A stretch of DNA of 64,000 nt from Endozoicomonas sp. G2_1 (GTDB taxonomy: Bacteria; Pseudomonadota; Gammaproteobacteria; Enterobacterales; Alteromonadaceae). The stretch spans positions 1 through 64,000 of the forward strand of contig NZ_JAGHQT010000018.1 in the NCBI RefSeq assembly GCF_017744155.1. The letters run 5' to 3'. Positions 55,987-64,000 of this stretch are shown here, one piece after another. Under the pieces are notes generated by a model that searched no databases, was not told where the DNA came from, and saw nothing but the letters and a program-made list of their open reading frames with translations. Position 1 is the stretch's first letter; each line of letters begins with the position of its first letter. The translations under genes and the position numbers were made by a program.

Positions 55987-58900
55987 TTACTTCATTCTAC
56001 GACGTAACCATGCTAATGGTAGGAAGGCACCTAATAACCAACCGAAAGAGCCACCTGATGAACCACTACTAGCAGGAGCTGGAGGAGCAGGCTGTTCAGC
56101 AGCGGTATCTGGAAGGTTGTTTATTGAAACGGTAACTGTCGTTGGTTGCGATAAGTTAAGGCTACTATCAGCAGCAACTACTTCTAGTACAATCTCCGTG
56201 GTACCACCTTCGAAGTTCAATAATGTTGCATCTGCAACTTTAATTGTTCCATCTCTATCAACAGACAGTGCAGCTAAATTTGAAGATACGACAACGATTT
56301 CACTAAGCACACTAGAGAAAACGTCAGCATCAGTCGCTTCAATCTTGCCAACTACAGTGCCATTGGCAGTGTTTTCATCAACAGAAAACTTTTGATCAGC
56401 AGTAACAACAGGAGCAACGTTGCTATCTGCACTTGGCTTAGCCGAAGTTACTGGAGCACCTGAACCAGACAATACAGCGAAGTCAGCACCTGACAATGTT
56501 ACATTAGCTGAACCGCCTGCTGGGATAGTTGTAACAGCGTTACCTTCAGTATCACTTAGACGAGCTAATACAGTTGTTGGAGCAAAGTTATAACCTGTAA
56601 CAGTTAACGTGTCTTCACCTGTTTCTTCATAGAAGTCAAACTGGCTTGTTTCAACTCTGAAACGAATAGTCGCATTCATTTGACCTAGGTCATCTGCATC
56701 TAGACCAATTGAATCAACACAGTGTTGTAACGTGACAAAGTTGCTACCAGGTGTAAAGAATACATTTTCTAAGCTACCGCTAAATGTATTCCATGCAGAA
56801 GTGAAAGTAACATTTAATCCGGCAGGGAAACCACCGCCGAAAGCGCTTCTAGCAAGTGTCTGAGCCGAAAAGTCAAAGTTACCGTCAGAATTTAAGTCAT
56901 AATCAACATAAAAACCGGCGACGTTATCCGAAGCAATAGTTTCGGCAAATGTTAATGTTGCAAATACCGAGCGACCAGAGTCACATACAGAAGTAGGAAC
57001 TGCTAATACTTCCATAGAGCCCATTGTTAGGTCTAAATAAGTACTATCACCTGCTGGATCTTCTCCGGTAATGGGAACAACTATTGGGCGCTCATCTACA
57101 CTACCTTTATTATTTGCAGTAACTGAAACACGGCCAGAATTATTCGATACTGCAATTTCTAGTCCCGAGTTAGCTTTAGGTAATACGTGGTAAACTAAAT
57201 GAAAAGCTTTACCATCACTATTACTAAACTCTAAAGCACCGTCATACTCTACAGCGGTAAGTGCCGTTGAACCTCGAGGTGTTTGAAGTTGAGCTTGCGT
57301 TAACGTCCAGTCATGCAACTTACTACCATCGATAGTAATGGTAACGTCAAACTCTGTAGTTGCACCAGGAGCAATGGTGATATTTTCAGGGTGTTTGAAT
57401 GAAACCGCCCCCGTTGCTGTATCATTTGCGAAGCGATCGGCTATTGCCAATGAGTATTGCTGTGTTGTCGAAGAGAAGTTTTTAACAACAATGCGCTTGG
57501 TAACTGATTTGGTTTCGGTTACTGCGACTAAACCAAATGATAAAGCGCCTTGTAATGAATCTTTATCCCATGCAGCGACAGGAAGCTGCGAAGCTTTTTG
57601 TACATCAACTAAACCAGCACCAATAAAGCTGATTGGCGCTAGTCCGGCATCTGGGTTGATTGATTCAGGAGCAAGCTTAACGTCTAAGTTTGCTGAATTC
57701 ATCAATGTTGCTTTCAACTCAATTGCGTTGCGATTAGGCAATGCTTCTTTGAGTAATGCCATTGCACCAGCTGTCATTGGGCTTGAGAATGATGTACCGC
57801 TAATTGGGGTTAAGCCATCACCTAAACCTGGCTGTGCTGTCAGGATGTCAGTTCCTGGCGCTGTAATTTCAGGTTTTAATAGGCCGTTGACGTTAGGTCC
57901 GCGAGAAGTAAAGGTTGCAATAGCATCAGGTACGGCAACTTTTTCAGCTTCAGAATTAAAATTGAATGTCAAAGCTGCGTCGGCCGCCAAGGCTGCTTTC
58001 ACTGCATTACCACTAGCAAGCGTCATACTGATGGTTGGAATAGTAATACCTGAGGCAGAACCACCAACAAAGTCAGAGACATCACGGTCTACATTATCAA
58101 CAATGATTACTGCAGCAGCTCCCTTAGCTTGTGCATTTAACGTTTTACTTGTAAATGCACAAGCACCTCGATCAATGATGACAATTTGATTAGTAAAATC
58201 TACGCCATCTGCAAATGCTTCACAACCATTTTGGTTATCTGTCGGATAGACAAGGGTATGGCTAGTATTAGAGAAAGAAAATGCTGCCGCTGGGTTATAT
58301 GAGGCTAAGCCGATATCAACAGTATTTGTACCAAATGTGCCAGTGAGTCGGTCAATAGGTGTTGTAGGGTGAGTCATTGCACCAACAGACATAACATTGG
58401 CACTTGTACTCGGGCCACCAACGATAAATGGCGTCGGACCGTCATTACCGGCTGAAATTGCCGCGTTTACACCTAGTAAAGCGGCTTTGTCTAATAATTC
58501 TTGAACAGCACCACCGCGAGTTGTACCAAAGTCACCACCAAGTGACATGTTAATAACATCTACACGGTCTGAAAGGTCACCATCGTTGTTAGGATCCATT
58601 GATGCTTCAAGTGCGCGCAACTGATTGATACCAGAACATGTTGCTTCACAAACAGAGTATACGTAAAGTTCGGCGTCAGGTGCTAAACCTACAACCGAGT
58701 GAGATACGTGGGTGCCGTGGTTCTCTGTGATGTCGAGTGGATCTGGATCGTTATTAACAAAGTCAAAACCACCAACAACGTTACCCTGAGGCCAAGCTGG
58801 AGTATCAGCTGGATCTGCTGCTGCTGCGTCGTATGCGGCTCTCGTTCCTGGACCACCTAGTGCTTTGTGAGTATAGTCAACACCGGTATCAAGTACTGCT

Positions 58901-59400
58901 ACTTTTACATTTTTACCAGTAGCCGTATTGTTAGCAACAATTTCTGTTGCGTTCATATAAGTTGCACTTGCGGCTACATCCAAATCGTAATCAAAGATCG
59001 GAAGTACTTTGTCTACGTTATTGTTATTTGCTAATAAATCTGCAAGGTTGGCACGTGTCTTAACGATAATGCCGTTAACTAGGTTTCTAGTTTGTGCAAC
59101 AACTTCAATATTAGCATCTAGTTTATGCAGGTCAGCAATCATTGAAGCTTGTGACTTATTGATATTGCCTATTTGGCTACCAGTTTTACCCGCTGTTTTT
59201 GCTTCAACGATTGAATTTTCTTTAAGTTTTACTAACCAGCCACTCACTTTCTGTGCTTCTGGTGCTGTTAAATCCGCTGTTGATGCTTGAATTAATGGTT
59301 GATTTGATAGATTGTATTTTTGAAGTGACGCTTCAGTTGCAGACACCGACATGGTTGCTGAGGCAATAGCTAGCGCTAGAGCCGTTTTTCTTATTTTCAT
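55987..59400 (-). CDS. Secreted S8 subtilisin-like protease with GlyGly-CTERM tail
   Basis: An 1137-residue protein: signal peptide (to about 22), inhibitor I9-like propeptide (about 50-140), subtilase domain with Asp171 (VLDTGVDYTH), His228 (NHGTHVSH) and Ser536 (GTSFSSP), a PA domain insert (about 390-470), a beta-rich Fn3-like region, a cadherin-like repeat (about 1000-1090, VDENTANGTVVGKIEATD) and a C-terminal GGSFGWLLGAFLPLAWL helix followed by RRRMK. This last part is the GlyGly-CTERM signal, cut by rhombosortase after type II secretion. It should be an extracellular or surface protease for protein foraging. Confidence 0.93.
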   Translation of the reverse strand: MKIRKTALALAIASATMSVSATEASLQKYNLSNQPLIQASTADLTAPEAQKVSGWLVKLKENSIVEAKTAGKTGSQIGNINKSQASMIADLHKLDANIEVVAQTRNLVNGIIVKTRANLADLLANNNNVDKVLPIFDYDLDVAASATYMNATEIVANNTATGKNVKVAVLDTGVDYTHKALGGPGTRAAYDAAAADPADTPAWPQGNVVGGFDFVNNDPDPLDITENHGTHVSHSVVGLAPDAELYVYSVCEATCSGINQLRALEASMDPNNDGDLSDRVDVINMSLGGDFGTTRGGAVQELLDKAALLGVNAAISAGNDGPTPFIVGGPSTSANVMSVGAMTHPTTPIDRLTGTFGTNTVDIGLASYNPAAAFSFSNTSHTLVYPTDNQNGCEAFADGVDFTNQIVIIDRGACAFTSKTLNAQAKGAAAVIIVDNVDRDVSDFVGGSASGITIPTISMTLASGNAVKAALAADAALTFNFNSEAEKVAVPDAIATFTSRGPNVNGLLKPEITAPGTDILTAQPGLGDGLTPISGTSFSSPMTAGAMALLKEALPNRNAIELKATLMNSANLDVKLAPESINPDAGLAPISFIGAGLVDVQKASQLPVAAWDKDSLQGALSFGLVAVTETKSVTKRIVVKNFSSTTQQYSLAIADRFANDTATGAVSFKHPENITIAPGATTEFDVTITIDGSKLHDWTLTQAQLQTPRGSTALTAVEYDGALEFSNSDGKAFHLVYHVLPKANSGLEIAVSNNSGRVSVTANNKGSVDERPIVVPITGEDPAGDSTYLDLTMGSMEVLAVPTSVCDSGRSVFATLTFAETIASDNVAGFYVDYDLNSDGNFDFSAQTLARSAFGGGFPAGLNVTFTSAWNTFSGSLENVFFTPGSNFVTLQHCVDSIGLDADDLGQMNATIRFRVETSQFDFYEETGEDTLTVTGYNFAPTTVLARLSDTEGNAVTTIPAGGSANVTLSGADFAVLSGSGAPVTSAKPSADSNVAPVVTADQKFSVDENTANGTVVGKIEATDADVFSSVLSEIVVVSSNLAALSVDRDGTIKVADATLLNFEGGTTEIVLEVVAADSSLNLSQPTTVTVSINNLPDTAAEQPAPPAPASSGSSGGSFGWLLGAFLPLAWLRRRMK

Positions 59401-59759
59401 TATAGTTTCCCTAGTAATTTATTTTTTTTACCAAAATCGCATTTAAAATTAACATTTTTGCAACTAATGTCAAGTGGTTGAACAATGACTGATCCTGCTA
59501 GAAAACATAATTGATGAGTATAAAACGGTTTATGTTTTTATCTGCTTGTTTTTCAATCTCCTTATGGTTTTATGTGTAACTAGTGTTAATTTTTGTTGTT
59601 TTTTTTTGTAATCGAAGTGTTTTCTGATAAATGTTTGAGGGCAGAGTGTCGCGTTGTTAAATAGGGAGCGCAGCCGAAATATATACAGATTGGATATACA
59701 ATTTATTGGAGCTAAGGCGGATTGGTAAGTACTGTTTTGAGGGTATTTATCTGGGAGTA

Positions 59760-59850
59760 TAAAAAAGCCTTACCCAAGGGGTAAGGCTATAAATGCTCGC
59801 TATATGGTCTAGTTAAACTAGCTTCTTGTTTGTTGTATCTTTGCTAGCGC
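59760..59850 (-). ncRNA. Candidate intergenic small RNA of about 90 nt
   Basis: On the minus strand a promoter-like pair (TTGCTT, 17 bases, TATAAA at 59885-59857) is followed about 90 bases later by a strong terminator. There is no open reading frame. The transcript would include an unpaired CA-rich segment (ACAACAAACAAG) and a small GCTAGTTTAACTAG-type hairpin, both common in base-pairing RNAs. It does not match any RNA family I recognise. A terminated leader of the subtilase gene is the alternative. Confidence 0.4.
59761..59788 (-). terminator. Strong leftward rho-independent terminator
   Basis: Perfect 10-base arms AGCCTTACCC / GGGTAAGGCT with a 3-base loop. The T-run lies on the minus strand only (six As at 59761-59766 on plus), so it stops leftward transcripts although no leftward protein gene lies just upstream. 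Confidence 0.8.
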
Positions 59851-59856
59851 AACCAT

Positions 59857-59885
59857 TTTATACCAAAGCAAATATCGCAAAGCAA
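59857..59885 (-). promoter_or_regulatory. Putative promoter of the candidate small RNA
   Basis: TTGCTT (59885-59880) and TATAAA (59862-59857) on the minus strand with a 17-base spacer. Confidence 0.45.
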
Positions 59886-60054
59886 CTTCTTTATTAGAGC
59901 ATAAACTCGACGACAAGCCTCGTATTACAAGGCTTTCAGGTCAACGTGAATAATTACAGACTCTTGGTTATATTGTTTTCTATTGATATGGGTCATGGAT
60001 TCAATTGTGCTTCGGTGATAAAATGCGCGCCATCAAATTTAAGAGGAAACCTTG

Positions 60055-61122
60055 GTGACAGAACTAAAGAACGATACTTATTTACGCGCGTTGTTAAAGC
60101 AATCGGTTGATTACACGCCTATTTGGATGATGCGTCAGGCCGGTCGATATCTTCCTGAATATCGCGAGACTCGCAGTCAAGCAGGTGACTTTATGTCGTT
60201 ATGTCGCAATGCTGAGTTAGCTTGTGAAGTGACGCTTCAACCGTTAAGACGTTTTCCTCTTGATGCTGCGATACTTTTTAGTGACATCTTAACAATTCCT
60301 GACGCTATGGGGCTAGGTTTGTACTTTGAGACAGGTGAAGGCCCTAAGTTTGAAAGACCTATTACCTGTAAAGCCGACGTCGAAAAAATTGGCTTACCTG
60401 ATCCAGAAGACGAATTAGGCTATGTTATGAACGCGGTGCGCACTATTCGCCGTGAATTGAAAGGTGAAGTACCGTTAATTGGTTTTTCTGGCAGCCCGTG
60501 GACACTTGCTACTTATATGGTTGAAGGCGGCAGTAGTAAAGCTTTTACCAAGATAAAGAAAATGATGTTTGCTGAACCTCAAACGTTACACCTTTTATTA
60601 GATAAACTAGCTGACTCTGTTATTACTTACTTAAATGCTCAAATTGCTGCTGGAGCTCAATCTGTGATGGTATTTGATACATGGGGTGGTGTGTTATCAC
60701 CGCGCGATTATCAAGATTTTTCACTACAATATATGGCTAAAATTGTCGATGGTTTGACGCGTCATGCCGATGGTCGTCAAGTACCAGTTACTTTGTTCAC
60801 TAAAAATGGTGGTATGTGGTTAGAGAAAATCGCTGCTACAGGCTGTGATGCTGTTGGCTTAGATTGGACTATTAACATTGAAGATGCCAAAGCTCGCGTC
60901 GGCGATAAAGTAGCGCTGCAAGGTAATATGGATCCATCTATGCTTTATGCGCCAACAGAGCGTATCGAGCAAGAAGTTGCTAAAATTTTAGCTGGTTATG
61001 GTGATACTAATACTGGCCACGTTTTCAACCTAGGTCATGGTATTCACCCAGATGTTAACCCAGACCACGCTGGTCACTTTATTGAATCGGTACATCGCTT
61101 GAGTAAGCCTTACCATCAGTAA
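60055..61122 (+). CDS. hemE: Uroporphyrinogen decarboxylase
   Basis: The 355-residue enzyme decarboxylates uroporphyrinogen III to coproporphyrinogen III in heme synthesis. [14 protein letters not shown], the [13 protein letters not shown] block and the C-terminal [10 protein letters not shown] are intact. The start is GTG (MTELKND, as in E. coli) with AAGAGGA upstream; the TTG codon directly before it is also in frame but less likely. Confidence 0.96.
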   Translation: MTELKNDTYLRALLKQSVDYTPIWMMRQAGRYLPEYRETRSQAGDFMSLCRNAELACEVTLQPLRRFPLDAAILFSDILTIPDAMGLGLYFETGEGPKFERPITCKADVEKIGLPDPEDELGYVMNAVRTIRRELKGEVPLIGFSGSPWTLATYMVEGGSSKAFTKIKKMMFAEPQTLHLLLDKLADSVITYLNAQIAAGAQSVMVFDTWGGVLSPRDYQDFSLQYMAKIVDGLTRHADGRQVPVTLFTKNGGMWLEKIAATGCDAVGLDWTINIEDAKARVGDKVALQGNMDPSMLYAPTERIEQEVAKILAGYGDTNTGHVFNLGHGIHPDVNPDHAGHFIESVHRLSKPYHQ

Positions 61123-61136
61123 ATGTAGTTGACTAT

Positions 61137-61160
61137 AAGGAGCCGAAAGGCTCCTTTTTT
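61137..61160 (+). terminator. Terminator of hemE
   Basis: An 8-base stem AAGGAGCC / GGCTCCTT with a GAAA tetraloop is followed by Ts, 14 bases after the hemE stop. Confidence 0.9.
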
Positions 61161-61428
61161 ATGCTCAGGACGAACGGTATAGCGTGGTGCCATGGATGGC
61201 AAGGAACGCATATGTTCAGGACGAACGGTCAGGCGTTATGCTCCTGCAAAGCCTAAGTATCGACATCCGTGTCGGCAATAGCGCGGTGCCATGGCCTTTG
61301 CCGCTATCCCTAGCTCACAGGGTATTAGTACATCCTATACGTCAGATGGCAAGGAGCGCATATGCTCACGACTAAATGGATTTAGGTGGTAGAGCGAAGC
61401 ATGGAGCCAGAGCCGAGGACGAACCGTC
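61161..61428. repeat. Modular intergenic repeat after hemE
   Basis: Several short blocks recur: TCAGGACGAACGGT (near 61166 and 61216, and a GAGGACGAACCGTC variant near 61415), ATGGCAAGGAACGCATATG (61195) with ATGGCAAGGAGCGCATATG (61345), and AGCGTGGTGCCATGG (61181) with AGCGCGGTGCCATGG (61279). A CGACATCCGTGTCG hairpin lies in the middle. It is a mosaic of repeat units, not a gene; a 63-codon reading frame here is fortuitous. The bases from 61429 to 61598 show nothing further except the promoter area of the lipoprotein. Confidence 0.7.
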
Positions 61429-61598
61429 AGTTTTTTGTTTTTAACACAACTTGAGAACCGAAGGCCTTGTTTTTAATAGTCTGCCATCACAGACCACAAC
61501 AAGTATAGGTGTCCAGAAATAGTGTCCTCAAGCCTAGGTGACGTATTACATATTTGCTAAGCTATGTTAACTTAGTGTTAATTATCAGGATTGAATTA

Positions 61599-62033
61599 AT
61601 GAAAAAAATAGTCGCGTTAAGTTTATTGTTGGTATTACAAGGCTGTAACGATAACGATGATCAGTCATCAAATCGACCTGTTGCAGAAAAAACAGCTGAA
61701 CATCAGGTTGTTGAACAAGAAAGTGCAATTGCAAAGCCGGGGCAAGCGATGACAGAAGAGCAGTTAAAACAAACACTAAAAGATCAAATGCAGCAGCAAG
61801 GTAAAGTCGTTCATTTGACTATGGAAGGCGGCTTTTTTGGCATTGTAACTCAAGATGGTCGTAAGCTTTTGCCAATGAACTTACCTAAGCAGCTCCAGCA
61901 AGATGGCGCTATTATTCAGTTCAGCGGTAAAGTAGTGACAGATATTCAAACGATACAGCAGTGGGGAGTACCATTTAAACTTAAGAACTCAAAGCTGATT
62001 CAGCCAGGTAGTGTCAAGGCAAGCGACATCTAG
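61599..62033 (+). CDS. Small lipoprotein, function unknown
   Basis: A 144-residue lipoprotein (MKKIVALSLLLVLQGC, lipobox LQGC) with a Gln/Glu/Lys-rich linker and a compact C-terminal beta domain (VVHLTMEGGFFGIVTQDGRKLLPMNL...GAIIQFSGKVVTDIQTIQQWG) that may be an OB-like fold. The start has AGGA upstream; an in-frame TTG 15 codons earlier is unlikely. No family recognised. Confidence 0.75.
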   Translation: MKKIVALSLLLVLQGCNDNDDQSSNRPVAEKTAEHQVVEQESAIAKPGQAMTEEQLKQTLKDQMQQQGKVVHLTMEGGFFGIVTQDGRKLLPMNLPKQLQQDGAIIQFSGKVVTDIQTIQQWGVPFKLKNSKLIQPGSVKASDI

Positions 62034-62048
62034 AGTAAACAGAAATTG

Positions 62049-62075
62049 TTAGCGCGCTTGAGAACTGCGCGCTAA
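62049..62075. terminator. Hairpin after the small lipoprotein gene
   Basis: Perfect 9-base arms TTAGCGCGC / GCGCGCTAA with a 9-base loop, 16 bases after the stop codon. There is no T-run on the + strand. Confidence 0.5.
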
Positions 62076-62079
62076 TACT

Positions 62080-62345
62080 TATACCCAAGCCACCTCAAGA
62101 TGCTTGTTCAGTTGGAATTAAAAGCGATTTAGGCAAGGCATTGATTGCAAAGAATGGTTGTTCCCTTGTTAAAATCAATAACGTCGCATAAATTGTCTTT
62201 TAAACCAACCCTTCGGGCGCTTCACAGGAACTTACTCTCATCGTTGCAGCTAACTGAAAGGGAGTGACCATTCCTGCTAGCTGCGCCTTGATATTAAGCC
62301 CCTGTGACAGCGCTGAATCATGCATCTTGAGGTGGTTTGGGTATA
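62080..62345. repeat. MITE-like intergenic repeat, copy 2 (266 bp, inverted relative to copy 1)
   Basis: It has the same terminal TATACCCAAG / TTGGGTATA ends as copy 1 and the same internal blocks in reverse orientation. It lacks the inserted hairpin module of copy 1. It fills the gap between the lipoprotein gene and sthA. Confidence 0.75.
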
Positions 62346-62369
62346 TATAACAATCAAACGGTATTCGCT

Positions 62370-63803
62370 CTAAAACAATCGATTCAATCCATTCAATGCC
62401 GCAACCCGAAATGCCTCAGCCATGGTTGGGTAGTTGAAGGTAGTATTCACGAAATATTCAATGGTGTTGTGTTCACCAGGTTGTTGCATGATTGCTTGCC
62501 CAATGTGGATAATTTCCGCTGCGTTCTCACCGAAACAGTGAATGCCGAGAATTTCTTTAGTTTCTCGATGGAACAATATCTTCAATGAACCAACGATATT
62601 ATTTGATATTTGTGCTCGTGCTAAGTGCTTGAATTGAGCACGTCCAACTTCATATGGTACTTTGGCTTCAGTCAGCTCTTGCTCAGTTTTACCAACTGAA
62701 CTGATTTCCGGGATGGTGTAAATTCCGGTTGGAATATCATTAATTAGTACAGCGTTACTTTCATTGTCCAAAATAGCATTGGCAGCTAAGCGGCCTTGGT
62801 CAAAAGCTGCGCTTGCTAAGCTAGGATAACCGATAACGTCACCAACAGCATAGATGTTGTCAACCTCTGTTTGATATTGTGCATTAACCTTCAATTGGCC
62901 TCTGCCATCAGCTTTAAGCCCAGCATTAGCAAGATTTAAATCAGAGGTATTACCGGTTCGACCATTTGCCCAAAGCAAACAGTCTGCTTTCATTTTTTTG
63001 CCAGACTCCAAATGAACAATCACACAGTCGTCCTGAGCATCTACCCGTTCAATTTGTTCACCGTGGCGAATAACTACGCCATTGTTCCAAAAGTGATAGC
63101 TCAATGAATCAGACATTTCGTCATCTAGGAATGATAGCAAGCGATCACGGGTGTTAATTAAATCAACTTTTACACCAAGTCCTCTAAAAATAGAGGCGTA
63201 CTCGCTGCCAATAACACCTGCACCGTAAATGATAATATGTCGTGGGTCGTGTTTTAGCGATAGGATGCTGTCAGAGTCGTATACCCGAGGGTGATTAAAG
63301 TCAATTTCTGCTGGCTGATATGGTCTCGAACCTGTCGCGATGACAACAATTTTAGCGCTGATGGTTTCAGTTGAACCGTCTGGTTTGAGAATCTCAATAG
63401 TGTTTTGGTCAACAAATGATGCTTGACCGACAAAGTGACTAACGCGGTTTCGATTGTAAAAACCACTTCTCAATTTTACCTGTTTACCGATTACGGATGC
63501 GGCGTGGCCAAGAATGTCAGGGAAGGTTAAATGAAGGTTTTTATCAGTCCCGCTAAACAGTGGATTTGAATTATATTCAATTAAGCGACTGACTGATTGT
63601 CTGAGTGCTTTAGAAGGAATCGTTCCCCAATGGGTACAACCGCCACCAACATCTTTATAGCGCTCAACAACCGCAACGCGCTTTTCCTGCTTTGCCAAGT
63701 TCATGGCAGCACCCTCACCACCAGGTCCTGTGCCTAAGATGATGGCGTCAAAGTCGAAGGTGAGTGTTGTTTTGGCTGAGCTTGCTTTTTTAGTTTTAGT
63801 CAA
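62370..63803 (-). CDS. sthA: Soluble pyridine nucleotide transhydrogenase
   Basis: The 477-residue FAD enzyme moves hydride between NADPH and NAD+. It has the FAD loop [29 protein letters not shown] (a single Cys where disulfide reductases have a CxxxxC pair, diagnostic of SthA), a [16 protein letters not shown] loop and [14 protein letters not shown]. The N-terminal 15 residues are a basic extension. Confidence 0.93.
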   Translation of the reverse strand: MTKTKKASSAKTTLTFDFDAIILGTGPGGEGAAMNLAKQEKRVAVVERYKDVGGGCTHWGTIPSKALRQSVSRLIEYNSNPLFSGTDKNLHLTFPDILGHAASVIGKQVKLRSGFYNRNRVSHFVGQASFVDQNTIEILKPDGSTETISAKIVVIATGSRPYQPAEIDFNHPRVYDSDSILSLKHDPRHIIIYGAGVIGSEYASIFRGLGVKVDLINTRDRLLSFLDDEMSDSLSYHFWNNGVVIRHGEQIERVDAQDDCVIVHLESGKKMKADCLLWANGRTGNTSDLNLANAGLKADGRGQLKVNAQYQTEVDNIYAVGDVIGYPSLASAAFDQGRLAANAILDNESNAVLINDIPTGIYTIPEISSVGKTEQELTEAKVPYEVGRAQFKHLARAQISNNIVGSLKILFHRETKEILGIHCFGENAAEIIHIGQAIMQQPGEHNTIEYFVNTTFNYPTMAEAFRVAALNGLNRLF

Positions 63804-63871
63804 TGTGATGGCCCCAAATCCTATTTTTGTAAAAATTCTAACAGGATTTGGGGGATTGTGAATGGCTTATT

Positions 63872-64000
63872 TATACCCAAGCCACCTCAAGATGCTTGTT
63901 CGGTTGGAATTAAAAGCGATTTAGGCAAGGCATTGATTACTCCGGACATCCTGTCCTTCGCTGAAGCCAGCCTTCGGCTGTTCAAAAATGTTCCAGACAT
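63872..64000. repeat. MITE-like intergenic repeat, copy 3 (cut by window edge)
   Basis: The first 70 or so bases match copy 2 closely (TATACCCAAGCCACCTCAAG, then TTGGAATTAAAAGCGATTTA). From about 63938 it departs into a module with a GGACATCCTGTCC hairpin and a CAGCCTTCGGCTG hairpin, in a different place from the module of copy 1. The rest lies beyond the window. Confidence 0.65.

Larger units (their letters stand above)
59401..60051. other. Intergenic region between the subtilase and hemE
   Basis: No convincing protein gene in 651 bases. The part next to the subtilase (59401-59760) is very AT-rich and presumably holds its leader and promoter. The part near 59760-59885 holds a leftward promoter-terminator pair (candidate small RNA). 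The part near hemE holds an AAGAGGAAAC ribosome site. Confidence 0.55.

Noticed and set aside
57338-58189. 283-codon reading frame on the + strand
   Set aside because: It is antisense to the subtilase, whose domains and catalytic residues are clear; the frame is a composition effect.
61184-61375. Small 63-codon protein gene after hemE
   Set aside because: It lies wholly inside the modular repeat, has no ribosome site and its sequence is only repeat units read in frame.

Overview
The window reads as a chromosome segment of a marine gammaproteobacterium of the order Alteromonadales, most probably a Colwelliaceae member (Thalassotalea/Colwellia-like). This placement is an inference. It rests on moderately AT-rich DNA, gammaproteobacterial gene orders (gpmI-envC-yibQ facing yibN-grxC-secB-gpsA; fkpA-slyX-yheV-yheS-yheT-yheU; gspC-to-N beside hslR-hslO; nudE-cysQ-yrfG; a CpxRA/CpxP pair), a GlyGly-CTERM protease next to a full type II secretion operon, and several modular intergenic repeats. 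No rRNA, tRNA or CRISPR array was seen.

Layout. 1-127 is the end of an IS3-family element cut by the window edge. 198-3940 is an accessory-looking block of four leftward genes: patatin, LuxI/FeeM-like acyltransferase, ThiF/E1-like protein and nitroreductase. It looks like a small biosynthetic or modification pathway acting on an acyl compound and is the most novel locus here. 4073-13349 is housekeeping and envelope (periplasmic protease, YibQ, EnvC, GpmI, rhodanese, glutaredoxin, SecB, GpsA, TrmL, AsmA-like protein, FieF). 13356-21287 is envelope sensing and modification: LysR regulator facing PagL, PldB with CpxAR and divergent CpxP, and an M56-TonB membrane protease with a BlaI-type repressor. 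21525-24996 holds a glycerophosphodiesterase, Psd, RsgA and Orn. 25031-31550 has a glycosyltransferase, PAP2 phosphatase, DUF4442 protein, CPBP protein, S1/P1 nuclease and a PAS-GGDEF-EAL protein. 31645-39200 is the fkpA-slyX-yheV-yheSTU neighbourhood, interrupted by a WD40 lipoprotein, a Sel1-repeat protein, a tiny DUF3149 membrane protein and an orphan flagellin-like protein. 39262-42379 holds YceI, CysQ, NudE and YrfG.

42477-54241 is a complete leftward gspCDEFGHIJKLMN operon with overlapping or nearly touching genes and a sigma70-like promoter before gspC. The divergent hslR-hslO pair has a sigma32-like promoter. At 55987-59400 lies a large secreted subtilase with a GlyGly-CTERM tail, a likely client of this secretion system. 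Then come a candidate small RNA, hemE, a modular repeat, a small lipoprotein and sthA.

Intergenic DNA contains at least one MITE-like repeat family (328 bp and 266 bp copies, a third cut by the right edge, and two short solo ends), a second modular repeat after hemE, and small hairpins topped by a CATCC motif that recur inside these repeats.
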